From assembly GCA_017893485.1 (NCBI GenBank), contig CM030363.1, positions 170,859,456 to 170,923,455 on the forward strand: a stretch of DNA of 64,000 nucleotides. Direction: 5' to 3'. Below, piece after piece: positions 33,113 to 43,673 of this stretch. The notes beneath the pieces are model-generated. The model worked only from the letters and a program-made list of their open reading frames with translations. It had not been told where the DNA came from and did not search any database. Every line of letters begins with the position of its first letter. The stretch's first letter is position 1. The translations under genes were made by a program, and so were the position numbers. This DNA comes from Hemerocallis citrina. Taxonomy: Eukaryota > Streptophyta > Magnoliopsida > Asparagales > Asphodelaceae.

Positions 33113-35007
33113 ATCCATTAAGAGCAACAAAAAACATATTATACATTCTAACAGAATTTGTTTATGAAAGATACAAATCAAGAAACTATCACAGTCTAAT
33201 AGACACCGGAGCAGGTACTAGCCTATGCCGCGAAAACATACTACCTAAATGGAAACAAGATGGTTTCAATAAAAAAGCTATAACTGGATTAACTGGACAA
33301 ACTATCATACTAGACAAATATCAACAAAATATTAATGTACAAATAGGAAATTACATCCTAAAAATACCTATCATATACCAGTTTGACGATATGAATAATG
33401 ATGTACTCTTAGGGAATGATTTTTTCCAACAATACTATCCCATAACTATATCACATAAATCAGTCATATTTACAACACCTTGCAGACACCAAGCAATAGC
33501 AATTAGAATAACCCAACCTTATTCCAGAACTGACCTACCACACATCAGAGTTTCTTCAACCCAGCGTGGTGAAAACCAATATTTACCAAATAAAACTAGA
33601 ATACAACAAGTTCAAGTAACAACTACAAAAGAAATTTTACAAAAACAATTAGAAGATCTGTGCGGAGAAGACCCCTTGGCAAAATGGAACTTAAGTGAAC
33701 CCACGGCACATATAGAGTTAATAGATAAGAACAAAATAATTAAAATTAGACCAACAAGACATACTCCAACAGACCTAGAAGAATTCAAAATACACATAAA
33801 AGAATTAGTGAAAAATAATTATATAAGAAAATCACAAAGTCCATATTCATCACCAGCATTCATAGTAAAAAAACATTCAGAAGAAAAAAGAGGTAAATCT
33901 CGAATGGTAGTCAATTATAAGGAATTAAATAAAAATACTAAGAGATTTGAATACCCACTAACAGACATGCAAATACTACTTAACACAGTAAGAACAAGAA
34001 AAATATATTCGAAATTTGACTGCAAATCAGGATTTTATCATGTAAACCTAACAGAAGATTCAAAACCTTTAACTACATTTAGCACACCTCAAGAATTTTA
34101 TGAATGGAATGTATTACCATTTGGTTATAAAAATACCCCAGGAATATTTCAAGAATATATGGATAAAATTTTTGAAAAATACAACAATTTCATATTAGTA
34201 TAGTATATGTAGATGATATTCTAATAGGATCAGAAAACGAGGAACAACATAAAGAACATCTACTAAAATTCATAGAAATAGTGAAAAATGCAGGCATTAT
34301 ACTATCAAAAAAGAAAATGGAATTATTCAAAACTGAGATAGAATTCTTAGGAACAAAATTATCACATGAAGGAATAGAATTACAACCACATATAGCAGAA
34401 AAAATAAAGACTTTTTCTAATGTCTTAAAAGAAAAAAGAGAAGTGCAAGCTATAATAGGATTACTAAATCAAATAAGAGGTTACATACCAAATTTATCAG
34501 TAAAAACAAATTGGTTGCAACAAAAACTTTAAAAGTTTAAGAAATGGGAATGGACCCCGGAGGATGAAGAGAAACTTAAAATATTAAAACAACAAACTTC
34601 AGAGTTACAAAAGCTAAGATTATATGTTAAAGAATGTTCTTGGATAATAGAAACAGATGCATGTGAAACCAATTGGGGAGCAGTATTAAAATTTATTGAA
34701 ATAGGAGAAAGTGAAGAAAAACTAGCTAGATATACTAGTAACCTAACAAAATTACCACATAAACGAAAAAGAACTACTGGCAATCTTAAAAACTATAAAA
34801 AAGTTTGAACTATTCATAATACATACAAAATTTACGGTAAGAACAGATAATACCCAAGCAAAGAGTTGGATTAATAAAATAATAGACCCAACCATAGCAA
34901 ATAAAAGATTGATAAGATGGCAGATGGAGTTAGCACATTACGATTTCTTAATAGAAAACATAAAAGGAAAACTTAATATTTTAGCTGATTTTCTATCAAG
35001 AAATTAA
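33109..35007 (+). pseudogene. Pararetroviral polymerase: protease, reverse transcriptase, RNase H; broken
   Basis: Start ATG at 33109. Protease with 'SLIDTGAGTSL' (about 33193-33225) and 'VLLGNDFF' (about 33400-33424). Reverse transcriptase with 'RMVVNYKELN', 'FDCKSGFYH', 'VLPFGYKNTPGIFQ' and, just after a frameshift and stop at about 34201, the catalytic 'YVDDILIGS' (about 34204). Thumb with 'FLGTKLSHEGI'. RNase H with 'IIETDACETNWGA' (about 34647) and, after more frame changes, 'RTDNTQAKSW' and 'ILADFLSRN', ending TAA at 35005. No integrase follows, as expected for a pararetrovirus. At least three breaks. Confidence 0.85.
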
Positions 35008-35026
35008 CTATTTCACTTGCTGCAGA

Positions 35027-35197
35027 ATGGAAACCAGAGTTCAGCAAATAGAACACGATATAGTCTACCTAAAGGAGACAGTGGAGCAATTACAAGGAGC
35101 ATTTAACCAACTACAGCTGCAAATATGTGGTCTTCAAAGTATATTTTACCAACATATAAGTACAGATCATATTGAAAAAAATGAGCGAAGGGAGTGA
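35027..35197 (+). CDS. Small coiled-coil frame of the pararetrovirus
   Basis: 56 codons, uninterrupted, starting 20 bp after the polymerase stop. A heptad pattern of hydrophobic residues (Val, Ile, Val, Leu, Val, Leu, Phe, Leu) suggests a coiled coil, as in the small virion-associated proteins of caulimoviruses, but size and position alone do not prove that role. Its last 17 bases overlap the ATG of the next frame (35181), which suggests coupled or leaky translation in the original virus. Confidence 0.55.
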   Translation: METRVQQIEHDIVYLKETVEQLQGAFNQLQLQICGLQSIFYQHISTDHIEKNERRE

Positions 35198-36053
35198 ACC
35201 TATTAACCCACAAAATACAAGTGGGATCACAAAAATAGCCACACAAGAGGAAAACTCCACATCCATACAGCCCACTACCTACAAAGAGAGTTTACTTTCG
35301 GATCCTCCAAAATACTCCAAGAAGGATTTATTTTTACAATATATTGAGAAATTATGCCAGACCACTCAGGTCAACCAATTTATCAAAACTATTTCTCAGC
35401 AACATATGAACAAAACGATCATACTACCAGGAGCAAATCCAAAAACAGTAAGAGTATTGTTCGAAAGAGGACTTATCCACTGCATTTATCCATCTTGAGA
35501 ATGTGAAGAACTTAGCCAGTTATCAAAAGAAGTATATAAAGCTGCTAAAAGTTATTTTGGTCTTACAAAGGCATCCAAAATATACGTCCGTATATTTTCA
35601 GCTATTTCAGAATTCCTTGAAGATAATGAAGAACTACCAGCTGAACATATTATAAAAATAGGGATGACTACACAAATCTTGTTTGGAGCAACCAGTATTA
35701 TACCATATAAAACTGAAGAATTTAAAAAACTAATTCCAGAAAGAAAAGCTACGGGATTTAGAACAATGTATTGTGAACTAAAGGATATACAAAGCAGAGA
35801 AGGTAACATATGGATCTATGACAGCCCTGACCCACAAAAATTAATGATCTACAGCATAGCAAAAATTAAACAACCCCAGTCAAAGAAAGAAGTCTTTGAC
35901 AGCTGGTACCGAATCTTGCATAAAGGAGATATGACAATGACGGAAGAAACAGTTGTCCACTACTGTAGATTGATGAGGATGGAAGCACAGCATTCATGTG
36001 ACTATTGCAGAAAAGAACAAGAGCAGACTGATGAAGAGTTGTTTCTGATGTGA
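35181..36053 (+). pseudogene. Late viral frame, possible transactivator/viroplasmin-position protein, one in-frame stop
   Basis: A 290-codon frame with a single TGA at 35496 and otherwise open to TGA at 36051. It starts inside the preceding small frame. The N-terminus is Ser/Thr/Pro-rich; the middle has 'TKASKIYVRIFSAISEF' and 'RTMYCELKDIQ'; the C-terminus has a Cys/His-rich 'HSCDYCRKEQEQ'. Its place after the polymerase and before the promoter is where caulimovirids carry the transactivator/inclusion protein. I do not recognise the sequence itself, so the name rests on position. Confidence 0.5.
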
Positions 36054-36099
36054 AGCACGTGAAGATGTCCCCTACATAAGCAGCAATTATCTCAATTAT

Positions 36100-36320
36100 T
36101 TAGCTATGATGTAAGCACTAATGTAAGAAAAGCAATAATTGTATTTGTAATGTAAGCAATGATGTAAGGAGAATAATAATTGTATCTGGTGTAAAGCCAT
36201 CCCTTCGTCTATAAAAGGGAAGGCAGGTTAAGGGAGAGAGGCAGACTATCTGGGAGAGAAATAATTCCTCATAATCTTGAAGAGTCTGTTTGTAACAAGT
36301 TTGAAGCAAATAAAATATCT
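36100..36320 (+). promoter_or_regulatory. Pararetroviral pregenomic promoter and poly(A) signal
   Basis: TATA box 'tctataaaagg' at 36208-36218. Upstream lie four 'atgtaag' repeats (about 36109-36167) that resemble the as-1-type TGACG/GTAAG activator region of caulimovirus promoters. AATAAA at 36309-36314, about 95 bp after the TATA box, gives the short terminal redundancy expected of pregenomic RNA. The following 36320-36745 is a leader with short upstream ATGs and an acceptor-like 'ttttttag' near 36685. Confidence 0.7.
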
Positions 36321-36745
36321 TTTATGAGATCATCTATCAGCTCTTGCAGAAAATAAGGTATGAATAACTAATTCTCTTCCCCTTAGAGAGAGTTTTGTGA
36401 GGCTTTGCCTGACTGATCTTGCAAAAAAGCTCATTTGCAACCTTCTATAGTTAGACTGTTGTGGTTGTCTGTACCAAAGTGCTACTAGTTGTTCTCGACG
36501 TATCTCCCTGATGAAGCTCTATTGAGGGCATAGTAATCTTGAGATGGAAAGAACGTAAAAGGAGCACAGAAATCGGGGTGCATACCAGGGGTATTTTATC
36601 CACTGGTAGTAACTGGTACAAGGCAGCTCAAAGAAGTTTAACTAGGTCGGAAGCATGATGGGCCATTTTGTTTTGATTTTTTAGGTATCCTTAGAAATCT
36701 CTCTTTACTCTTTATTTTATAATCGATTATTGTTCAAAAGAACTA

Positions 36746-37420
36746 ATGGATAATAATAATCTTGGTATTGCCTCACCTATTTTTGAATTAATGATTAACT
36801 ACCAAGGAAGTGATAGGATGCTAGTTTTTTATGTTTATTATCCTCATAGACAAATAAGCATGGATGATTGCTACGAATTCAAATTATTCTTTTTTAGTAT
36901 ACAACGAGTAATAATCATAACAATAAACCAAATAAATCCTGGAGAAACTAGTAATATAAATGTTGAAATAATTGACGACCTAACTTATCACGAAAGATCT
37001 TTGTTATTTTATGAAAATGGTATATTTAGTAGTTACGTTTGGAGTCCTACGACTGTATACAGACAATTTCTAAAAGAATATGAACAGAATGAAGAAGAAA
37101 ATAGACATACAGAAGAACTTGAAGAACCCCCATATGATAGTAATAGTAAAGGATATGAGACAGAATCAGAATATATGAGAGAACTTGACGACGATGACAA
37201 CGATATTCCCATCATTCCTTATTACTTTTTTAGAATTGACAATATCCATTATTTCGACGAATATTATTTTTCACCAAACTTTGATCTTTATTTCAACTCT
37301 TTAGACTTTTACAGTTTTTATACTCTTTTTCCTTTGATTTTCAGGACTTCAGGAGATTACGCGCTACGCACACCCCCACCACACACAAGGTTGGTATCAG
37401 AGCCAGTACAGAGTAAATAA
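36746..37420 (+). CDS. Intact 224-codon viral frame of unknown role, between leader and primer site
   Basis: An open frame from ATG at 36746 to TAA at 37418, the longest fully intact frame in this viral copy. The N-terminal half is hydrophobic/aromatic ('LVFYVYYPHRQ', 'SIQRVIIITINQ'), the middle is acidic (Glu-rich, then a run of Asp near 37185-37206), and the C-terminal part is rich in Tyr and Phe. No motif recognised. It overlaps the tRNA-Met primer site (37392-37404) in its last codons. Its place between promoter and primer site would make it the first gene on the pregenomic RNA. Confidence 0.5.
   Translation: MDNNNLGIASPIFELMINYQGSDRMLVFYVYYPHRQISMDDCYEFKLFFFSIQRVIIITINQINPGETSNINVEIIDDLTYHERSLLFYENGIFSSYVWSPTTVYRQFLKEYEQNEEENRHTEELEEPPYDSNSKGYETESEYMRELDDDDNDIPIIPYYFFRIDNIHYFDEYYFSPNFDLYFNSLDFYSFYTLFPLIFRTSGDYALRTPPPHTRLVSEPVQSK
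37392..37404 (+). promoter_or_regulatory. tRNA-Met primer binding site of the pararetrovirus
   Basis: TGGTATCAGAGCC on the plus strand near the right border of the viral copy. It is the conserved minus-strand start of caulimovirids and marks map position 1 of the circular genome. Confidence 0.85.
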
Positions 37421-37610
37421 TTTTAACTTAATTTCTGTAATTTTTCATAAATTTATTAGTAATTTATAGACTAGAAAGCAGAAAAACTAAAATCTAATAA
37501 TAAAAATAGAAATTATCCTAAGACCCAAAAACTTTTAGTTTTTGTAGAAAGGTCACACATCCTATAAAAATTATTATAGAAAGAATACTATAGAAATTCA
37601 ATTAAGAACT

Positions 37611-37670
37611 AGGGTATTTCACTAAATATTTTCAAAACAAGGATATTTCAATAAATATTTTCAAAAAGAA
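37611..37670 (-). repeat. Inverted pair matching the repeats left of the pararetrovirus
   Basis: On the minus strand two copies of 'gaaaatatttagtgaaatac'-like sequence occur, compared with 'gaaaatatttagccaaatac' at 29810. From 37431 to 37610 the sequence is AT-rich with nothing else identified. Confidence 0.5.
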
Positions 37671-37978
37671 GGGTAAAAAGCTAGATAACTCAACAAGTGG
37701 TGGGTCTTAGTCAATGTCCATTAAAATAAATATAAATAATATTTATGTGGTACTTTTAAATCCCTTAGAATTCTGTTTTTCTATTGATGTATTTATTCTG
37801 TGAGATTCTTATATCATAGTCACAGCTCTCAAGTCTCTGCTCTCTTTCTTATGCTCTCATATTCAACTGGTCAGTAATTTAAGGTACCTTTTCTTGGTGG
37901 CTTTTCAAAATTCCTTTTATGGTTTCTTGAATTACTGCATGCAGTTTGAGAGTAATTGATATTTTGCAGGTATTGGAG

Positions 37979-40900
37979 ATGTTGAATTCATGCTGGTTGA
38001 TTTTGTTGGTGGCTATTTCAAGCTTAATTAGCTTAGGGGAGGGGCATAAAGGGGAGCAACCCCTTTCGAGAATTGCCATTCATAGAACTATGCTTGCACT
38101 TGATGATTCAGCTTATGTCAAAGCTTCTCCCTCACTTCTTGGTCTCAAGGTACCTTCATTTTCATGAATCTAGAGCTATTCGGGGGAAAACAGTATCTCT
38201 TATGCTTTCCCGAACAACAACCGACGTAAAAATGCACGTAAGAAATGACCTGAAACAAATCAAAGATTTTAGTACGAGTAACATGCATAATAGAGGAAAA
38301 TACATTATTTTGTGAAATTCTCTTTTATATATATGTTACTAGAGCCAAGTAATTACCAGCAAAGCTATATTCTGCTTTCTGATATTCGCTTATCAGGAAA
38401 AATGAGGTTTTATACTTTTAGTTAACACAGAGAGATAGTCTATGCACATATATATTATGAACCCGTTGAATTTGCGCAGGTGAAAAAAACATTGGAAATC
38501 TAGCATATAAATACATGCAACAAGTGTTACTTTGAACCAAGAAACATGTAATATCTGAAATGCACGATCACTAATTTTGTTGTGATTTTCTTAATGACCG
38601 ATGCACTTCAACGAGAAATGAGAAAAGTGTATTCCACTTTTTCGTGAACTTATTTGTATCATTACAGGGAGAAAATAGTGAATGGGTGACAGTAGAATAT
38701 AGCCACCCCAATCCATCACCTGATGACTGGATAGGCGTTTTCTCGCCTGCAAACTTCAAGTAAGAGTAGTTTGTTTACAAGGAACTGGAAAATTTCTTGA
38801 GCTCATTTTCTTAAGATAAAGAAAAGACAAGTTATTTTCTGTAAAATTGTTAATTGAATCCTACAGATTAAAGGGATTTCATATAATTTTATTTCTTGAA
38901 ATCTCCAGTGCTTCTATCTGTGAATCAGAAAATATCAGGCAATTCACCCCGCTTCTGTGTACTGCACCAATAAAGGTTGGCTCTTTCTCAATTATTGTGA
39001 TATTCGTATTCTTACTAATTACTGCTTCTGTGGAAGCTCACACCTTTCTCATCTGCAGGCTCAATTTGCGATTTACCAAAATGCTAAGTATAATAAAACA
39101 GGGAAAGGAACTCTGAAGCTTCAACTAATCAATCAAAGGGCCGATTTCTCTTTTGCATTGTTTTCTGGTGGTTACTCAGATGTATGTTTCACCTTAAACT
39201 ATTCGGTATTACAAAGAAGAAATATACTTCGCATGTCACATAAAGTAACTTCTGTATCAAGTTCGGTATTTTACTACAGTTTCTGATTGTCATTTTAAGA
39301 AAGATCCCAAATTAGGATTATTCTGTCAAAAGTAGTTTGATGAATGAACATGGTTTATAACTGAGTGATGGCCGGGCTTAAAAGATTGCAATATTTTTAA
39401 AAAGATTATTTTTATTGTTATCCTAGAATTTCTTTTCTTTTACCTTATGTGATTCCAAACCAGCTTACATGTATTAGTATATATATCTTTTATTGTGAAT
39501 ACAGCCGAAGCTGGTCGCAACCTCCAATGCTATATCGTTTGTGAATCCGAAGGCACCTGTTTACCCACGATTAGCTCAAGGAAAGTCTTGGAATGAAGTA
39601 AGGCTTCATATTTCTTTTATAAACGAGTTGATACATTTTATTTTTCTTTTTGGTCTTATTACCCTGTTGAGTTATGGTGGGGTTTCAGCTCTAAGATTAT
39701 TCCTTTTGGCATCTTTTCTAACTGCTCAAATTATTTTTTCCCCCTCTTTCCTACACTGACAAGGAGTAAAACAAAGACATCCTTGGAATAATAAAAATAA
39801 TAATAATATCATATCTGCTTTGTGCTTAAGTTTAAGATGTGTGATTCCTAACACACTTGCATTTAATGTTTTTTTTATGGTTGAATGCCCCCCGCATTCC
39901 ATTAAACTTGCATTTAATGTTTATGAAGATTACTGAATCTTTTACTCACAACAATATGCAATTAATAACCACCGAATAAAGATGAAGTGTGTTGAATCTC
40001 CTGGATGACAAAAGGACCCCTCACCTTGTTTTACAATACAAATGTCTAATCACCTCGGATAGAATTGCTTTCTAATTTAGAGTAACGGTGTTGTTCTCTT
40101 GTGTCCCTTTTTAAGTGGAGGAATCTTCTCTATTTATAAAGAGAAGACTGGATAGTTAGTGCAACTTCCCCCAAATCTCCCCATTATAAGTTTATAAAGA
40201 TCAGCAATGCGCTCCATTGCTGATCTTTCTGTTTTGTTGAGTTGTGGTTGCATTCGCGTCGTTTCTTTTGCTTATAGTTTTACTCTCTCTGTAAAATTGT
40301 ATCCTGTGTATGACTTTTTTGGTTATTAATAATATTGGGCTAGAGTCTAAGACTCTATCCTCGTTATCAACAAAAAAAAAAAAAAAAAAAAAAATTGGCC
40401 ATTTTAAAGAAATGCACATTTCAATGTTTTGACCACATTTTGTGAGTTGTCCACAGTTTGCGGCCGTTTTCGCCAAGTTAGTGTAACTTCCCCAAATCCA
40501 TTAACCCGATTCAGATTCCAACAGTTTACTTCTTGGGATCTGTATTATAAGAGCGTAAATGAATCTTTGCTTTTAGTTGTGTTTAACATCCACCTCTTCT
40601 CAGCTGCATTCTTCTTTGTCTTCTATTCAAGTAACCATTTAGATTTGGTATACAGATGACTGTCACTTGGACAAGTGGCTATAATATTGATGAAGCAACA
40701 CCTTTTGTTGAGTGGAGTGCCGAAGATGGCAGTGTAATGCGTTCTCCAGCTGGAACATTAACTTTCAGCCGGAATAGTATGTGTGGTATGTTCTTTCTTC
40801 CTCTTTCTCTATAAATAGTTAATATATTAGTTCTGTTGTGTTCAAATATCGTTGTCATGACTTGAGATTAGGCCGAAAACGATATATGTACTGGACTTCT

Positions 40901-42879
40901 TGTATCAGTGTTTAGAGGAACTGACATGAAACAGGATGAAAATATTGTTCTGATACTGAAAGAAATTATAGAAGTTGTCTGAAAATGAAAAGGTAAAATT
41001 TCTTAAGAAATTATACAGATATCATACTAACATCAGCACAATATTAGTTGAAGAATGGGTAACATTTCTTGCGTCAGTATCTAAGGGTGCATTTAGTAAT
41101 TGAAAATTAAGTATAACACTAATTAAATGTGCCATGCACATCTATTTTCAGAAAGAGTAGCGATCTCAAACAAAATGGCAAGTTATCTAATACACAGTAA
41201 TTGTTAGTTGCCTACTGCTAAGTGTAACCTGTTTGTATCCTTTGACATGCACCACACTGCATGTTTCCCTCATTTAGCATTTAACAAGGTCAGTTTGTGA
41301 CTGTTTACAGGTGCACCTGCACGAACAGTGGGGTGGCGTGATCCCGGTTTCATTCACACAAGTTTCTTGAAAGACTTGTGGCCCAATTCGATGTAAGATA
41401 ATTCCTTCTCTCTCTCGCTTGTCTCATTCATTTAGTCTCGGGATATTATTTTCAAGTTTGCATGAGAGAGATGCATAATTTCTTTTGAAATTAAATTCAT
41501 CATTGAGTGATCTTGTAAGTTGAGATAATTCCCATATAACTATTTGGCAGGTATACTTACAAGCTAGGGCATAGATTATTCAACGGTTCTTACGTTTGGA
41601 GTCAGTCATACAGCTTCAGAGCATCCCCTTACCCTGGACAAGACTCTTTACAGCAAATTGTCGTTTTTGGTGACATGGGGAAGGTGACATTCTGATAATC
41701 TGCACTGAAATTCTTTCGTATCTATTTTGAATCAATTTAGAAGGTGGTCATTCTCGCGCAGGCAGAGGCAGATGGTTCAAATGAGTACAATGATTTCCAA
41801 CCCGGTTCTCTTAACACTACATACCAGCTTATCAAGGACTTGAAGAATATCGATATGGTCCTCCACATTGGCGATATATGTTATGCAAATGGATATCTTT
41901 CGCAGTGGGATCAGTTTACAGCACAGATTGAGCCCATCGCTTCTACTGTACCATATATGATAGGAAGGTTGGTCTTATAGTATTCTTTACAGATAACAAA
42001 ATTAATTTTCTTGGTGTTAATATGACAAATATAATTTGCATATTTCCTTTTTGCAGTGGGAACCATGAGCGAGACTGGCCAAATACAGGATCCTTCTATG
42101 GAAATTTGGATTCAGGTGGCGAATGTGGCGTGGCAGCTGCATCTACGTTTTATGTTCCTGCTGAGAACAGAGAAAAGTTCTGGTATTCAACAGATTATGG
42201 TATGTTCCGCTTCTGTATAGCTCACACTGAGCATGACTGGAGACCAGGGACCGAGCAATACAAATTCATTGAGCACTGCTTTTCTTCAGCTGACAGACAG
42301 AAGCAACCATGGCTCATATTCCTTGCACATCGAGTACTTGGTTATTCATCCGATGAATACTATGGTATTGAAGGAACGTTCAACGAACCAATGGGAAGAG
42401 AGAGCCTCCAAGAACTCTGGCAAAAGTACAAGGTCGATATTGCCTTTTACGGTCATGTTCACAACTATGAAAGAACTTGTCCAGTATATCAGGTATCTGT
42501 TGAAATCCTCAAACAAAATGGTAGTAGGACAATGAATCTATACTAATCCTCATGGGTTTTTTTTTCATTTCAGAATCATTGTGTCCAAAACGCATCCAAC
42601 CACTACAGCGGTCCCTTCGCTGCGACCACCCACATAGTTGTTGGCGGTGCAGGTGCCGGCCTTTCAGCCTACTCACCTCTTCGGACCCAATGGAGTTACT
42701 TCCAAGACCTTAACCATGGGTTCGGGAAGCTCACCGCCTTCAACCATTCCTCATTGTTGTTTGAATACAAGAGGAGCGGCGACGGGAAAGTTTACGATTA
42801 CTTCACAATAACCCGTGATTACCCTGATATCGTACAATGCAGTATAGATAGTTGCTCGAGAATGACATTAGCAACTTGA
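37979..42879 (+). CDS. PAP27-like: Purple acid phosphatase, PAP1/24/27-like, 11 exons, complete
   Basis: Exons: 37979-38149, 38668-38759, 38909-38975, 39059-39181, 39505-39597, 40656-40785, 41311-41392, 41551-41683, 41762-41967, 42057-42492, 42574-42879. All have AG/GT borders and the phases agree, giving 612 residues, the normal length for this group. The start is the ATG opening a signal peptide ('MLNSCWLILLVAISSLISLG'), so the protein is secretory. Then come an N-terminal fibronectin-like domain and the metallophosphatase domain with all five ligand blocks: 'GDMGK', 'HIGDICYANGY', 'GNHERDW', 'FLAHR' and 'GHVHNYER'. The enzyme binds Fe(III) with a second metal and hydrolyses phosphate esters, and relatives act in phosphate recycling. 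Some members of this clade are labelled probably inactive, but here no ligand is missing. A 5'-UTR intron probably ends at 37969. Poly(A) signal AATAAA at 42903-42908. It converges on the RNA-binding protein gene. Confidence 0.93.
40155..40498 (+). repeat. Intron-5 segment with hairpin and poly(A), bounded by a direct repeat
   Basis: 'gttagtgcaacttcccccaa' at 40155 and 'gttagtgtaacttccccaaa' at 40477 flank a segment with a perfect 11-bp hairpin (gatcagcaatg/cattgctgatc, 40199-40225, 5-base loop) and a 23-A run (40372-40394). This looks like an old short insertion in the intron (39598-40655); its type is not clear. Confidence 0.45.
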
Positions 42880-43673
42880 GCAGATGTTTCAGTCTGAAGC
42901 ATAATAAATGGAATGATGGAAGTAGAGTTTCCTCGTTCTTTTTCAGAGATTGATTGTTTATACTGGAAATGGCAGGAATTTCAGTAAACGTTTTTGTATC
43001 AGATAGTGAAGCAGAAACAGATTATGAAAGTGTACCAGCTGAGGCTGCGTCAGTTGAAATAAACAAGTAGTATAAGCTGTATTGGTAATTACTTCCTTTG
43101 CAGACTCTTGGTAACTCTTACCACGACAAACAACTGACAAAGTCACAAAAGGACTAATATACATCACATTTTCATCGTTAGCAGCCTATAAAAAAGTTGG
43201 GGAAAGCTATACGTCCAGATTCTGAGAATTGAGAGCAAGTCACATTCTCATGCCTTATCATCACGCTAAAACTCCTTCATTATGAGTAAAAGGAATCATT
43301 GATTTCAACCAAACAAAAAAACTGTCGAACCCTGTCCATATGGCATCCATGCACAATATAAGAATAATCAAACCATGAATAACTAAACAACAAGCAGGGT
43401 ACCCAAAAAGAAAGTCATTGTTCCAAATTATATGCAGAGCTAACATACCAACGACAACTTTGACATTGTTATAAATTAAAAAAGCAGAAAAGCAGAAAAC
43501 CAGAAAACCCAACCTCTACAATTGAAAACCACAATGGATGTTTTAACTTCAAAATCCACTAATTTCAGCTGCAAATCCACCTACCTACCTAGCTTTTTAT
43601 TTGCATAATGAGGGACACTGATCTGTTTGGCACCATGACCTTGGTTTATTTGAATAATCACCGACTATGGCCA
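42880..43673. other. Convergent intergenic region
   Basis: Holds the 3' UTRs of the purple acid phosphatase gene (+) and the glycine-rich RNA-binding protein gene (-). I see no other gene, repeat or RNA in it. Confidence 0.7.

Larger units (their letters stand above)
29990..37430 (+). mobile_element. Endogenous pararetrovirus (Caulimoviridae), near full-length, degenerate; cavemovirus/solendovirus-like order
   Basis: A 7.4-kb AT-rich block holding, in order, a coat-protein region, a zinc knuckle with a movement-protein domain, a DTGA domain, protease-reverse transcriptase-RNase H, a small coiled-coil frame, a second late frame, a TATA promoter with poly(A) signal, a leader, an intact 224-codon frame, and the tRNA-Met primer site close to the right end. 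There are no LTRs and no integrase. Coat protein before movement protein in one polyprotein is the order I associate with cavemoviruses and solendoviruses, not badnaviruses. Coding starts close to the left border and the primer site lies close to the right border, so the circular genome was opened near the primer site, the natural minus-strand discontinuity. Frameshifts and stops in most frames indicate an old, inactive copy. Exact borders are uncertain by about 100 bp. Confidence 0.85.

Noticed and set aside
36118..36309. Minus-strand frame over the viral promoter
   Set aside because: It overlaps the TATA box and activator repeats of the plus-strand pararetrovirus and has no domain.
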